53,927 nt of DNA, taken from contig CALSCQ010001056.1 of assembly GCA_943704525.1 (NCBI GenBank), positions 3,269 through 57,195 on the forward strand, in the 5' to 3' direction. A model generated the notes under the pieces. It was not told the origin of the DNA. It did not search any database and saw nothing but the letters and a program-made list of their open reading frames with translations. The first letter of the stretch is position 1; each line of letters starts with the position of its first letter. The stretch is from Pigoraptor vietnamica (lineage: Eukaryota; Opisthokonta; Filasterea). This document shows positions 11,128 through 21,939 of the stretch, in pieces. A program made the position numbers and the translations under genes.

Positions 11128-11991
11128 TCCGCGCTCGAGGTCCTGCTTGATGCCGTCCGTGTACTTTCCGTAGTACTTGTGTATCATCTTGTTGTAGCGC
11201 ATGTTGCCCTCGTTGATGTAGTCAATGTCGTCGTCCTCGTCGAACGCGCGGCGGCGGCTGTGTCGCGCCCGCTTCTCGATCCTGTGTGGCAAAAAGGGGG
11301 GGGGGGGTTCGGGGTCAGACAAGGGCAGAACACAAGGGGCAGCAGCAAGCGCCTGTGCCCGCGCTCCAAAAAGCTATTCGTTCTCGCTGTTCAACGGGAA
11401 CCTTGGCACGCCCACAGACTCTCACTAAAAGACCACATTCCCCGCACGACGCCACTGCTCCACACCCCCCGCATACACAACAAATACATATAAATACGCA
11501 CACATACAAACACACACTTCCTAACTGGCCATCACAACACTCACTGCTTCTCCACGGCCGTCGCGAGCCGGTCGGCAGCGTCCCGCGACACCTTCGCCGA
11601 CGCGTCCAAGCCGTACTCCAGATCCTGCGCAGACGGGAATGCCCTGTCGCCCAGCTGCTGCTTGTGCTCCCCGTAGGCCTCGAGATCCGGCTTGATTTCC
11701 TTCGTCAGGCGGTCGTAGTGTCGCTGGTGCGTCTGCGTAAAGTCGATCGTCCCGTTCTCCCACTGCGTCTTGCCGTTCTTCTTGCGGTCGCGGCGCGCTG
11801 CTTCCTCCGCCGTCATCTGGAGGTTCTTTAGGCGATCGTACTCGATGCCTTGCTCGGCCGCTTGCTGCACCGCAACAGAGAGAAGAAGCACTCAGCACGC
11901 GTTCGTTGAGCAAGAGCGCACAGCAGGCTCGGCATGACGACTGTTTAAAACAAGAACCCGCTCACACAGCACACACGCACACACACACACG

Positions 11992-12044
<53 letters not shown>

Positions 12045-12235
12045 CCCCTCGACTTACCCGCTGCGCCTCTTCCTTCGCGAGTATCCACTTCGCCCGCTCC
12101 TGCTTCGCCTCCCAATTGGCAGGCAGCTTGTTGCGGCGGTCCTCCTCCACCACTTCACTGCGATTGAGTGTGTGTGCCTCCGTCTGCGACCAAAATACGA
12201 TTACTTTTATACAACGAAAGGCTCATATTTTTTGT

Positions 12236-12266
<31 letters not shown>

Positions 12267-12448
12267 ATGGTGTGTGCGTGTTTGTGTGTGTGTGTGTGTG
12301 TGTGTGTCATGGTGTGTGTGTGTGTGTGTGTCATGGTGTGTGTGATGGTGTGTGTGTGTGTGTGTGTGTGATGGTGTGTGTGTGTGTGTGTGTGTGTGAT
12401 GGTGTGTGTGTGTGTGTGTGTGATGGTGTGTGTGTGTGTGTGTGTGAT

Positions 12449-12516
<68 letters not shown>

Positions 12517-12760
12517 TGTGCGTGTGTGTGTGTGCGTGCGTGTATGTCTGTGTCTGTACGTGCATCTTATATGTAAAGTGGTCCACACGCACCCGTCGCA
12601 TGTGCAATTCTCGCAGGCGCTTCTTCATCTCGTCCTTTTTCGATGCAGTCTTCCCACTCGCACCCTCCTGTGCCTGCGCCTCTGCGCCATCCTCTGACGG
12701 CGCGTCAGCCCCTTCGTCGTCCTCGTTGCGGCGGCGCTTGCGATCCGAAGCGTCCGCCAT
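11116..12760 (-). CDS. SYF2: Pre-mRNA-splicing factor SYF2
   Basis: SYF2 is a nuclear component of the activated spliceosome (NineTeen/Prp19-associated, p29 family). Exons in transcript order: 12760-12593, 12183-12058, 11864-11545, 11281-11116, giving 259 residues; human has 243. After a charged KR/E/D-rich N terminus, the family core follows: [78 protein letters not shown], then [35 protein letters not shown] and [18 protein letters not shown] at the end. The acceptor for exon 2 was chosen at 12184 because it restores the conserved EAxxLN block in frame; the nearer AG at 12158 would give an immediate stop. Intron 1 is about 410 bp, mostly TG/CA simple repeat. Confidence 0.95.
11962..12045. 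repeat. (CA)n microsatellite in SYF2 intron 2
   Basis: CA run on the plus strand, GT on the coding strand, between exons 11864-11545 and 12183-12058. Confidence 0.9.
12237..12545. repeat. TG/ATGG-interrupted minisatellite in SYF2 intron 1
   Basis: About 300 bp of GT repeat punctuated at fairly regular spacing by GATGG or CATGG, followed by a GTGC tetranucleotide run at about 12480-12520. The coding strand reads CA, the opposite orientation to most tracts in this window. Confidence 0.92.
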
Positions 12761-13136
12761 GGTTAATATCTCCCACACAGCACGTGTGGCGCCCGTTACG
12801 CACGATATTCACCCACACACTAGAACAGAGTTACAGAGAAAGCAAGAAAACGTAAAGTGAAGAGTGCACGTGATGGTGACGTTACACAATTTTCCGAGCA
12901 CTCGCCGATATCTCGCATGATGACGCAGCCCGTCAAGGCGACCAAGATGGTGAACGTGACGCGCACGCACATGGCTCACGCAAAAGCTGAAGATTAACCC
13001 TCCTTAAAACTGTCGGTCGAGTGCTCGATAGTGTCGAAGGTGTATATAGCCGCACATTGTGACACGGTGTGGGCGTGCGTGAGCTGTATTAACGTGCTTC
13101 GATTCTGTTACTTCTCCGCCTACGCACGTGCGCAAA
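12761..13136. promoter_or_regulatory. Divergent promoter gap, SYF2 / membrane protein gene
   Basis: A 376-bp gap between two start codons. CACGTG occurs at 12781-12786 and 12868-12873, and CACGTG again just before the plus-strand ATG at about 13125-13130. TGACG is seen at 12911. Function as a shared promoter is inferred from the position only. Confidence 0.45.
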
Positions 13137-14118
13137 ATGGAGCCGTCCTTCTGGATGAGCCGCGACTGGTCGCACATTGTGTATGTGGGCGCGAATGGCC
13201 TCGCGCACCTTGCGTTCGTCTTTGACAATCTGGAGGACCCTTCGCTCTCCCTTGGAATGCGGCTCATACTGCTCGCCATGGTGCGCCTGTTCTCTAAGCT
13301 CTTTCCTCTTGTCACTGTTGTCTGCGCCTGTCAGCACATATGTTCTATGCGCATGACGCTTTGTTTTCAATTCCACGAATGCATTATATCGAGTCGCATC
13401 TTCTCATCTTTTTTTTTGAAAATACTCCCTGAACACGCAGCTCGGGCTTGCGACGGCCAACCTTATGTCCGTCTTCACGACGCACCGTTCGCGTCCCGCA
13501 TTCCAGACGGTGTCGCTGATTGCAACGCACGTGGATGCGGCCATTGCGGCGCTGCTCTTCCTCGGCGCGCTCGTGGGAGACTTCAATTCTAAGCCGCCGT
13601 CGTTCTTCAACTGGCTGCTCTCGTCGCGGGGGGTTGCGCGGGCGCTCGATTTTAACGATCCGGCCGTCGCAGGGTACATCTTTGCCTCGTACGTACTCGT
13701 GCACTATGCCGCGATTCACCTCCACCCGCAGGCGCTCGTTCGCCACACGGCGCTATTGCAGAGGGATCACCAGCTCAACATGAAGGACCTCACGCACGCG
13801 GCATGCGACGTACTGTTCGGGCTCATCTTCCTCGGATCCATTCCGCTCAACTTGCGGCACAGCATGCTCGTGCGGCTCGCCTACGGCGCTCTTGCGTTTG
13901 CGAACATGTCTGTGGCCGTGTCGTTTGCGCGCCGCCCTCAGAGCGTGGCGGGAGCTCCCCAGGGCCTCTTCTTCGCCAACGTTCTCTTTCTCTCGGCGTG
14001 CCTCCTCGTGGGAGTGGTCTCGTCGATGGCTGCGGTGCCGGCGCCTGGGTTCAAGTTGATTTTTGCGATTGTGCTGGGCTCGATCCTCCTCCAACGCCAC
14101 TATCTGTCGAAGCGATAG
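13137..14118 (+). CDS. Multispan membrane protein, family not recognised
   Basis: Two exons, 13137-13280 and 13441-14118, encode 274 residues. I do not recognise the family. The protein is strongly hydrophobic, with about six to eight candidate membrane segments, for example around residues 41-58 (MRLILLAMLGLATANLMSVF), 75-95 (AAIAALLFLGALVG), 120-140 (GYIFASYVLVHYAAIHL), 165-185 (DVLFGLIFLGSIPLNL), 190-205, 220-240 (LFFANVLFLSACLLVGVV) and 245-265. It has no signal peptide. The C terminus, SKR, is basic and faces the cytosol if the topology is even. The start at 13137 opens with MEPSFWMSRDW, giving a short cytosolic head; an in-frame AUG is not available closer. An organellar or ER membrane role is possible but is a guess. 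Its promoter gap is shared with SYF2. Confidence 0.75.
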
Positions 14119-14426
14119 TGGCGTGCGGCTTGTAATATGTTATCAACTTGGTAAATAGACCCTGTAGGATGGCTTGTGGGGCCATGGAGAGACTCGGAGG
14201 CAGGAGAGGGTGTTAGCCGACATGACCGCGCAAATATTAGCAAGGGGAGATGCCAGCCGAGAGTAAGTGAGTACCTATGCTTTTTTTTTTTAGTCGATAT
14301 ACGGATGAGATCACACATGTTACCCCGTCGAGCCATCTGACGTCAGCGGTGCGCCAGCTGAACTTGGGACTCAGCGAGGCATTATAGAAAACTACCCTGT
14401 CGTTTATAACATATTCCCCTTCTACC
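14119..14426. other. Intergenic gap without recognised gene
   Basis: 308 bp between two same-strand genes. It contains an 11-base T run at about 14280-14291 and otherwise no structure that I can support. It should hold the 3' end of the membrane-protein gene and the promoter of the next gene. Confidence 0.5.
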
Positions 14427-15476
14427 ATGTTCGCGCGCGTGCGTTGCTCTCGCGCCCTCCTTGCGCAGGGTGCGCACGCGGCGTTGTGGCGTGGGGGACG
14501 AGGCAGTGCCCTCTCCCGCGCTCGCACCGCTCCCGCGTGTTACTCGTCAGGCTCTTCCGACATATCAATGCCCTCGACCAGAGTGGCGCCACTTCGCGAC
14601 TGTGGCGCAGGCGACTCTCCTCTCGAAACCGTCGCGCGCGAAGGGGACGTTTCCGTAAGGGGAGAGCGGTTTTTGGCGCTTCAGAGTCGATTTGAGTTTT
14701 ACTCGCGTCTCTATAGCCGCGCCCCCACAGCCCGAATTGCGGCGCTGGAGGCCGTCGCGGGGTGGGCATATCTCCTGAGCAAACCAGACGATGCGCTGGA
14801 TGCGCCGTATGCGCTGCCGGTGTGTTCTCTTTCGGACGCTGATGCCTTTTCCTCGGACGAGAGGGTGGCTGAGCTGGAGCGCAAGTGCGAGGCGCTGTCG
14901 AATCTGGCCGACGTCCTGCGCGTTGTGCTTGTGAAAGTGCTGACGCCGGAGCTTGTGGGGGTTGTGCCGGGCGTGCGTGCGATACCAACGGCAGAGGAGC
15001 GCTCGGTTGCGGAGAAGGCGGCGGTCATGCTGAAGAACGTGGCGGCCGTCGGTGACTTTTTGTCGCGGCAGCGGCTCGGTGAGGACGACGAGGCGTTTGC
15101 GCGGCGCGTCAAGCCAGTGGACGAAGCACAGCGGCGCGCGCTCGTGCGGTTGCATGAACTGGAACACCTGACGGAGGGTGAGCTGCAGGACGTGTACACG
15201 GTGCTCGAGCTGAACTTTCGTCGTCCGGTGGACCTGAGCGAGGCGCGGCGGAGGGAACTGCTCGATTTTGTGCTGGGCGAGCGCGTGCAGAAGGGGTGGA
15301 CCACGCTGACAGGCGTGTACCACGCGTATGGGTGGGGTGGCATGCCGCGCTTTTCGCACTGGAGCCTCGCACCACGGCGGCATCGTTTCTTCCCCGTTTC
15401 AACGACGGACGCGAAGTCTTCGCTGCTCGTGCGGAACCCGCGGCTGTATGTACCGTGCGCAACGGTGCGCGAATGA
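14427..15476 (+). CDS. Unrecognised protein with mitochondrial-type presequence (paralogue A)
   Basis: A single-exon 349-residue frame. The first 40 residues are Arg/Ala/Ser-rich without acids (MFARVRCSRALLAQ, ending near PACYSSG), a typical mitochondrial targeting presequence. The rest is largely helical, with no motif I can name. Near the end, HLTEGELQDVYTVLELN followed by FRRPVDLSEARRREL resembles the sequence of the next gene (LLQRDAGEYYDALEIN then CRAPVGMGVAQRRAV), so the two are likely tandem duplicates. A C-terminal aromatic/Arg-rich tail (FSHWSLAPRRHRFF) follows. AATAAA lies at 15505-15510, 29 bp after the stop, as a good poly(A) signal. The start was chosen as the first ATG of the frame, directly after a pyrimidine-rich leader. 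No function is proposed. Confidence 0.8.
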   Translation: MFARVRCSRALLAQGAHAALWRGGRGSALSRARTAPACYSSGSSDISMPSTRVAPLRDCGAGDSPLETVAREGDVSVRGERFLALQSRFEFYSRLYSRAPTARIAALEAVAGWAYLLSKPDDALDAPYALPVCSLSDADAFSSDERVAELERKCEALSNLADVLRVVLVKVLTPELVGVVPGVRAIPTAEERSVAEKAAVMLKNVAAVGDFLSRQRLGEDDEAFARRVKPVDEAQRRALVRLHELEHLTEGELQDVYTVLELNFRRPVDLSEARRRELLDFVLGERVQKGWTTLTGVYHAYGWGGMPRFSHWSLAPRRHRFFPVSTTDAKSSLLVRNPRLYVPCATVRE

Positions 15477-15504
15477 AGTGCATGCGCTGTGTCAGTGTCG
15501 TGTG

Positions 15505-15510
15505 AATAAA
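15505..15510 (+). terminator. Poly(A) signal AATAAA
   Basis: Canonical hexamer shortly after the stop codon at 15476 of paralogue A. Confidence 0.6.
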
Positions 15511-15763
15511 GAGTAGAAAATGGATCTCGGCCAGTTATTTCGAGCACGGTGTCTTGTGTAACGTCATTGTTATGGCGGGTGACCGTATCGGCGCAAGGAC
15601 GCGAGAATGAAGCGTATTGCATGCGTCCGCGAGAATGGAAGGTGTCAGACCATTTTTGGCGCTCACGTGAGTAACGGCAAAAAACGCAAAAAAAAAAATT
15701 ACAAAAAAAAAAAAAAGATTTACGCTCTTCCGTTCGCGTCCCTTTGACCTTCCCCATGCTACC

Positions 15764-16910
15764 ATGCTACCTGTCACCCTTACGAGCGCACTGCGCACAC
15801 AATTGTGCCCGCGTGCAACCGCCGGCGCACTCGCGCACTCTCAATTGTCCATACCTTGGATGCACACGCGCACACGTACACTCGCCGTGTCCGTGCGAGG
15901 CGCAGACGGCCCGCCGTGGTTCCGGTTGGAATTTCCGGCAGTGGCACGCGATGATCGCAGGCTTTACCTCGTAGACGGCGGTGGGCGCTTGTCTTTGTTG
16001 CGCGGCGGCAGTTGCGATCTGGACTGGGATGTAGTGGAGTGGTCGTGATGCATGAATGTCGGATTGTTTGTAAGCCATTGCACGGTGCGCAAGGCCCATT
16101 TTGTGAGAACGTTGGCGCACTGACAACTTCAGTTCGTCTCGCGCGTTTTGCGGTGCAGAGGAGCCGCGTCCCTCAAGCTTGCGTGGACACCGGCGACGCA
16201 CGATGCTCCAGTGGACGGCGCTGCTGTGCACGACGCGCTACTTTGAATGGGAAATCGGTTTAGCGGCGGTCTGCCCAGTCGCAGGGAAGATACCGGACCG
16301 GCGTGTTACGCTCCATCGGTGGGCCGGTCTCGAAGTGAAGGCCGCCGAGTCTGTGGCGGAGTGTGCGTCTATTCTCGCGTCGAAACTGCGGTTTGAGGCG
16401 ATTGCGCACGCGGGGCCGCTGCTGGAGGCGGGTGTGGAGGGAGTGCGGCCGTTACACCGTGGGCAGTCAACGCGGGTGCAGAGGGCGGCTGTTCGGCACA
16501 ACGCTGAGGTGTTGGTGCGTCTGTTGTCGAAGGAGCCGTCGAATGAGGCTGTTGCAAGTGCGCAGATGCGCGCGGACGCTGCGCTGCGGAGTGGGTTTGG
16601 GGCGATTGGGCGGGTGGCGGAGGCGGCGAGGCTGCTGCAGAGGGACGCCGGTGAGTACTACGATGCGCTGGAGATCAACTGCCGTGCGCCGGTGGGGATG
16701 GGGGTGGCGCAGCGGAGGGCCGTGTCGAGGGAGGCGGCGCTGTCGTTGTTTCCGCACCTGTGCCCGCAGAATGTGACGGGGCGCGTGCGTCCGCTGAGGG
16801 ACACTGGGATTACGAAAGCCGACCCTTGGTGGTTTGACCCTATTTTTGAGGAGGATCAGATTGCTCGCGTGTGCCCGTTCTACGTGGAGGAGATCACGGA
16901 ACCCTGGTGA
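15764..16910 (+). CDS. Unrecognised protein, tandem paralogue B, probable two-exon model
   Basis: The well-supported part is the frame from about 16133 to the stop at 16910, with conserved-looking blocks EYYDALEINCRAPVG and DPWWFDPIFEEDQIARVCPF. Its helical middle and the LEIN...RxPV...RR pattern match the upstream gene. The model joins a first exon 15764 to about 16045 (MLPVTLTSALRTQLCPRA, an Arg/Ser/Thr-rich start that could be a mitochondrial presequence) to an acceptor at 16133 (acttcag). The donor is 16042 (GTCGTG) or 16046 (GTGATG); both leave phase 2, which fits. If the exons are not joined, the fallback start is ATG 16203. CACGTG occurs at 15665-15670 in the gap before it. Function unknown. 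Confidence 0.6.
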
Positions 16911-17898
16911 CCTGAGATTGCAGTGTGTAATGAAAAGTAACACAGCCCACAGTTGCGACGAAGCCGCATTAATGTTTGCATGTGCACCCGAGATGACGCT
17001 CGGCAGTGCGACAGTCGCCCGTGGTCGAACACGCATCTGTCCGCTTGGTACTTCCACATAGCACAACGACGTCCTGGATCGTCTCGCCGGACGCGAGCGG
17101 GAAGACCGTTCTCCAAAAGGAAGCCGGCCGTCCGGCGCCCAGTCGCCAGAGTTCAGTCGAGTTCAAAAAAATGCAACGAAGTCCCGGCCTTTTACGCAGC
17201 TCAAAAGTGGCAACTGAGCATCGCCGGTCACGTGTCAGAGACGTCGCAGAAGCCGAATTGCACCGAGTTCAACCAGCCCTGCGGCCTTGTAATCAGTTAG
17301 GCACACTCGCTCTGACCGGTGAAAAGCGGCTGCACACGAAGAACCCTTGCTCTGTCCTCTGAGGCGGGAGGTTCGGTGCGCGCGCAATTGTTGTGTATTG
17401 CGTGTGAGTGTGTGCGCGCGCTTGTGTATGTGTGCGTTTTTGTGTGTGTGTGTGTCTGCCTGTCGTGTGTGTCATAGCAGTAACAGTCACGTGCCCCGAT
17501 AAGCGCCAGTTACCCGTTCCACTTGACACAGTCCGTCCTCGCTTCCATTTATTTTCTCGCGCACAACATACGAAGACAATTGTTCATCGCGCCCACTTGT
17601 GTTACTCTGGAGGAATCGTTCGATACGTCCATTTGGCTCACCATCTTCTGTAGCTCCACTTACGCCTCGGACAGCCGGCCGGCCACCGATGCCGGGCCAC
17701 ACCGTATGCTGCCCGTTCACTCGGCGCAAGCAATTGAACCAGCGCTGCCAATTCTGCGTGACAAACAGGTGGGTTCAAGAGAGATTGTGAGTCAATAACG
17801 TGGTGCTGACACACCCTCTTGTGAGTCAATAACGTGGTGCTGACACTCCCTCTTCGCTCAGGGACTGTGCAAAGCGGAACCGCCGATTTCGGGCCGAC
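16911..17898. other. Region without a recognisable gene
   Basis: About 1 kb between paralogue B and a doubtful small ORF. Frames on both strands are short and show no family signature. GT-rich sequence lies at about 17395-17470, and CACGTG at 17489-17494 (gtcacgtgcc). A 34-bp tandem repeat lies at the right end. Confidence 0.5.
17785..17852. repeat. 34-bp tandem duplication
   Basis: Two copies, 17785-17818 and 17819-17852, both containing gtgagtcaataacgtggtgc and differing by one base near the end. Each copy carries a TGAGTCA AP-1/Gcn4-like core, so the duplication doubles a potential binding site upstream of the small ORF. Confidence 0.85.
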
Positions 17899-18117
17899 AT
17901 GGAGACGGAGGAAATCAGGTTTTTCCCAGGCGAGATTCCTCTGCCCAACATCCAAGATTTCGTCAACGATCTCGCGCAGAGTGGAGTGCTGCACGATGTG
18001 TCAGTTCAAGAGGTCGGCGTGGTCATCGTCCCTTTTGCGCCGGGACACGACGTCGCTGTGCCACTGCTGAGCGTCGTCGTCTGGCGCATCTTCCCCGCGC
18101 CCGCAGTGGGAGGCTAA
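17899..18117 (+). CDS. Possible small protein, 72 residues, unrecognised
   Basis: ATG 17899 to TAA 18117. The product starts METEEIRFFPGEIPLP and continues with mixed polar and hydrophobic stretches (VQEVGVVIVPFAPGHDVAV), more protein-like than the surrounding frames. A possible acceptor (gctcag) lies at about 17861, so this may be the last exon of a longer gene whose 5' part I cannot see. There is no family match I know, and it could be spurious. Confidence 0.3.
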   Translation: METEEIRFFPGEIPLPNIQDFVNDLAQSGVLHDVSVQEVGVVIVPFAPGHDVAVPLLSVVVWRIFPAPAVGG

Positions 18118-18626
18118 CTAACAACAAAAAATGGTGAGTGCGTGGCGCGTTTGATTTCCAGGTGGATCCACTCTAACCCATTGCATCGTGTTAACACGTA
18201 ATCATCACAACGGTGCGACCAGTGATGCGGTGAATGCTTGCGCACAAGCGAAACACGGTTGACAGTCGCGAGGTGGACCCACGGCGGCGTGATCCACTCG
18301 TTTGTCTCCAACATATTAAACGCATGAGTTTTGATTTACATCTTTAGTCTTCCCGATCGACGCACGGGTTCACCAGTTGAGAGCAAGGAATGGAGGACAA
18401 CAATGGGTGCGCAGCGGAAGTGGCTTCCCACGCAACCGCGACGCGCCCACGCGACGCCGACAACGCACACGGCGACTTGGAAAAATGCACGAGATCACAA
18501 AAACGCACGTTTCAATGGGAGAAAACGAGGTTGGGCACGCGCGCCACACGGAACGCGCACAGCGCGCTCTCCTACAGACGCAACGCCGCCGCCCCCGCCC
18601 TTCCCCACCAAACAGGCGCCGCCCGC
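18118..18626. other. Gap 3' of ribosomal protein gene
   Basis: About 500 bp between the small ORF and the uL30 stop codon; I see no gene. Short overlapping frames at 18331-18663 have no protein signature and are rejected. Confidence 0.5.
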
Positions 18627-20904
18627 TTAGTTCATCGCGCGGATGAGGTCGTTGATCTTGCACTCGCGGTTGCCGTAGTCGCCGCCCTCAATGAAGTGGT
18701 TCGCCTTCTTCTTGAGGCCGCCGTTCGACGAGCTGAGCTTGAACGGCCAGAGGAAGTTGGTCGCCTCCTTGAAGTGGGGGCCGACCGTGTAGATCTCGTG
18801 GATGAGGTCCTCCACGCAGATAATGCCGTGCTTGCCGAGGGCGCGCTCAATGATGGCGTTGTCCGTGATCGGGATGCGCTGCTTGTCCACCTTGGCAAAG
18901 CCGCGCTTGTAGACGAGCTCCTTCACCGACTTGAGGTTGGGGTAGCTGCGCGAGTGCCGTGCAAACAAAATCAGTGAAGTGACGGGCAAAAGGTCGCCGA
19001 CTGCGTCAGCAACAACGGCAGACATTGCTAGAGGGAGAGACACCGATATCAAGTTGCATTGCGTGCACTGGACAGAGAAGGGGAGGCGGACGCACCCGTA
19101 GGCAAGGTAGGGCTCGGCAATGCGGAGCATGTTGATCGTGGCCTTGTTGAGGCGGACGAAGACGCCGTTGTTGATCTGGAGGAGGCGGAAGAGCTGGAGG
19201 ACCTTGCGCACCTTGGGGTGCACGCCGTTGATACTGCAATACAGATGGAAAGAGAGGGACGGATTAGGGGCGGGTTGAGACTACGAGACAGGCACGCACG
19301 CATGCACGCACGGGACGACAGCGTGGAGAACAGGACGAAAGGGGCGCAGAGAGCTCAGAAAGAATTCCGTTAATAATTGGTTATAATCACGGCATGTTCA
19401 TACGAACGAGACTTAAATTATTGTTTCGTCACTGCCACTCTGCCAGCGCCCAACCACCACACAAAGCACACGACATTCACACCAGACGCAGAGAGACAAG
19501 AGCAGAAAACACACACACGCACACGCACGTAAACCACACACACGTATTCTCGACTTATACCTTAAACACCACACACGCACAAGTGCCAACACCCACCCCC
19601 TTATCCGGATAACGAAGGCGAGCTTGGCCTCGGGCGGGACGTAGAAGTTGCCGTTGGCCTTGGCCTGGCGGCGGAGGCGGATCTGGTCCTTCTCCGTCTG
19701 CTGGTACTCCTTGGCCCACTGCTCGGCGCGCTTGAAGATCGTGCGGCGCTGAACCGTGCGCTTCTGCAGAGGCAAAAGAAGAAGGGACGGGAGGACACGG
19801 ATGAGACAAAGGGCGGCGTATTGGGAAGCGGCGAGTGCAGTGGCGGGCCCAAGGGGGGAGTCCAGGGTGTTTGCTCAGAGTATCGTGTAATCAGTGCGAG
19901 GCCGCACGAGGCGACCCAGCAATTCAGGGTTTAAGCCTTTGATATTTTTGGTTCATCCCCGCAAACAGTCCTGGTCGACTAAGGAGAGAGTACACGTATG
20001 CACACACTCACGCACGCACATACAAACACACGTAAGCACATGCACACGCATATACTCCCCAACAACGTACTTGAACGCGCAAGTATAACAATACAAGCCC
20101 TCAATGAACAGCTTCGCCATGTGTGCTCAACGGTCACCAGAAAAGATTGCAAAACTCGCTCACCTTGCGGAGGGTGACCGCGCGCTGGGCACGCTCGGCC
20201 TTGACCTTCTCGAGCGTCTTGCGCTTCTTGAGAAGCGTCTCAGGAACGCCGACGACCTTCTTCCTGCACGGGCGAAAGACAAGGCGCAAAAACTGGTGTG
20301 GAGCGAAGAGGGCGGCAAGCGGGACGTCGGGATACACCGGTTCACACACAGCGCATTCACAGGACACAATCCCGACATCCACGCCACCGCACACTCAGAC
20401 CTCCACCCAAAGTGCCGAAGCAGAAGGGACCAGCATCAAACGCAGATGGGCGCAATCGAAGCACACAGACAACAGCCCCCACAAGCGACAGGTCCAGTAA
20501 AGGGCTGCACTGTTGGAAACACCCCAATGGCAGCCTTCGAGACAATGGGACATCGCTCTCAGCACGGCGCCAAGGGGGCACTCCAGAGCCACGCAAAACC
20601 CAAGCGGGGCTGCGGGCGTGCGTTGCCACTTCACACAAGACAAGCGCCTGCAAGCACCGCCATCCGTTTGCACCAAAGAGCCATCGCGAGAGAGCGGCCG
20701 CATCGCAACAAGGCGATTGTGTTCGTTCGTTTCGGGAGAACAGCTAGCCATCTCAATAGACGCCCGCCCTTCACAGACACAGATGCACAGACACGCAAAG
20801 ATGGATGGATGCAACGACGATGCACACACAGCGAACACATCACATCGACACACATAACAAAGCCAATCGGGGCGGTGGGCGTCCATTTACGTTTCCCCGG
20901 CCAT
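18627..20904 (-). CDS. RPL7: 60S ribosomal protein L7 (uL30)
   Basis: Large-subunit ribosomal protein of the L30/L7 family. Exons in transcript order: 20904-20891, 20263-20164, 19763-19597, 19233-19096, 18945-18627, giving 245 residues, the usual length. The first exon is only 14 nt (MAGE plus two bases of a Thr codon) before a gtaaat donor; it joins [20 protein letters not shown] in phase. Then follow [20 protein letters not shown]; the L30 core [60 protein letters not shown]; and the eukaryotic tail [19 protein letters not shown]. The 14-nt exon is inferred from phase and splice sites and is the weakest part; everything else is clear. The introns (600, 400, 360 and 150 bp) are natural places for snoRNAs, but I could not find a convincing box C/D pair. 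Confidence 0.95.
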
Positions 20905-21939
20905 CCTTGCGAATCCTTGTCGATGAACTGACGAAAGGATATCGAAAAAAGAGGACGATATCGGAGGGCAAGAGGGGATCTCTTTGACCTGTGCGCTGGT
21001 GGTGTGAGTGCTGGGACGCAGTGGTGGCTCACATGCAGAAATTAGGCCATCCGGGGTAGCGGTCGCGGTCGTCTTCTACATACATAATTGGAATTATTCC
21101 AACATTAAATACCAAATTAAGAATATTTCCATCAGGTTGCTTCTATTTTAAAATGTTCGCTCTTTATATTAGACATAAAAGTAAATACAAATCCGTATTT
21201 AATATCCTCATATGGCCCTTTTATTCCAATAAGTCTTTATTAGGTAATATAAAGTTGTCCGCCTGTTTCTCCAGATCGACTGTGGTCCACCTCATACTGA
21301 ATGGATACGTCTTGTCCCGCCAATTCCCATAAATGGACACAAATTGTCAAAACAGCCTAAATATTCCCGATCGTCCCGCGTGCTCCCCTACAAATTCTCC
21401 ATACATTGCCCCCAGGCGGGGCGTTCCCAATGCCAAACATAGCCACTATGACAGCTACCAATACAGGGCGGCGCTTTCGAGACGCTCGGCTCGGCCGACA
21501 TCATACACACACACACGCACGCGTTCTCTCTCGCATTCACTCCGGGGGAAAGCCTGCGAGTGGGAGGGGAGAGCAGAGAGGTGCGGGGTGTGGCGCGGGG
21601 TCCGTTGCGCACGTTCTGACGAGGCCCACACAGCTTTTTGCTGTTTCAAACCAACACACACCCCATACATTTACAAGTACACATCACACGCACACACACA
21701 CACACACACGCTCTTGCCACTCTCGGAGCTTTCGCATCCGGGCGAAGGCGCCTCCTTTGGTCTTTGTGTGTGCGTGGCAGCGAAAAGGGCCTTCTACTTG
21801 CATGATACGCGCCGACTGCTGTTGACGAGGGGGCATTCGCCCGCAAGCGCTTCACCTATGGTGGCTATCGGCGCGTGCGTGCAAGAGCGCTTCAACTAGC
21901 GCGCAGACAGCAGCGTTGTGTTGGGCGCGTGGAACGTGA
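20905..21939. promoter_or_regulatory. Divergent gap RPL7 / LATS kinase with AT-rich island
   Basis: About 1 kb between start codons. Bases 21070-21400 are strikingly AT-rich for this locus. The island includes the near-perfect inverted repeat TTGGAAT-T-ATTCCAA at about 21090-21104. The part from 21480 to 21720 returns to GC and (CA)n sequence. The gap must hold both promoters. Confidence 0.5.

Noticed and set aside
12150-12160. Nearer acceptor for SYF2 exon 2 (ag at 12159-12158)
   Set aside because: It would not fit the phase of exon 1 and would drop the conserved EAxxLN segment; the acceptor at 12184 restores both.
18946-20890. snoRNA genes inside RPL7 introns
   Set aside because: Expected from other eukaryotes, but I found no convincing box C (RTGATGA) and box D (CTGA) pair in the right order on the coding strand.
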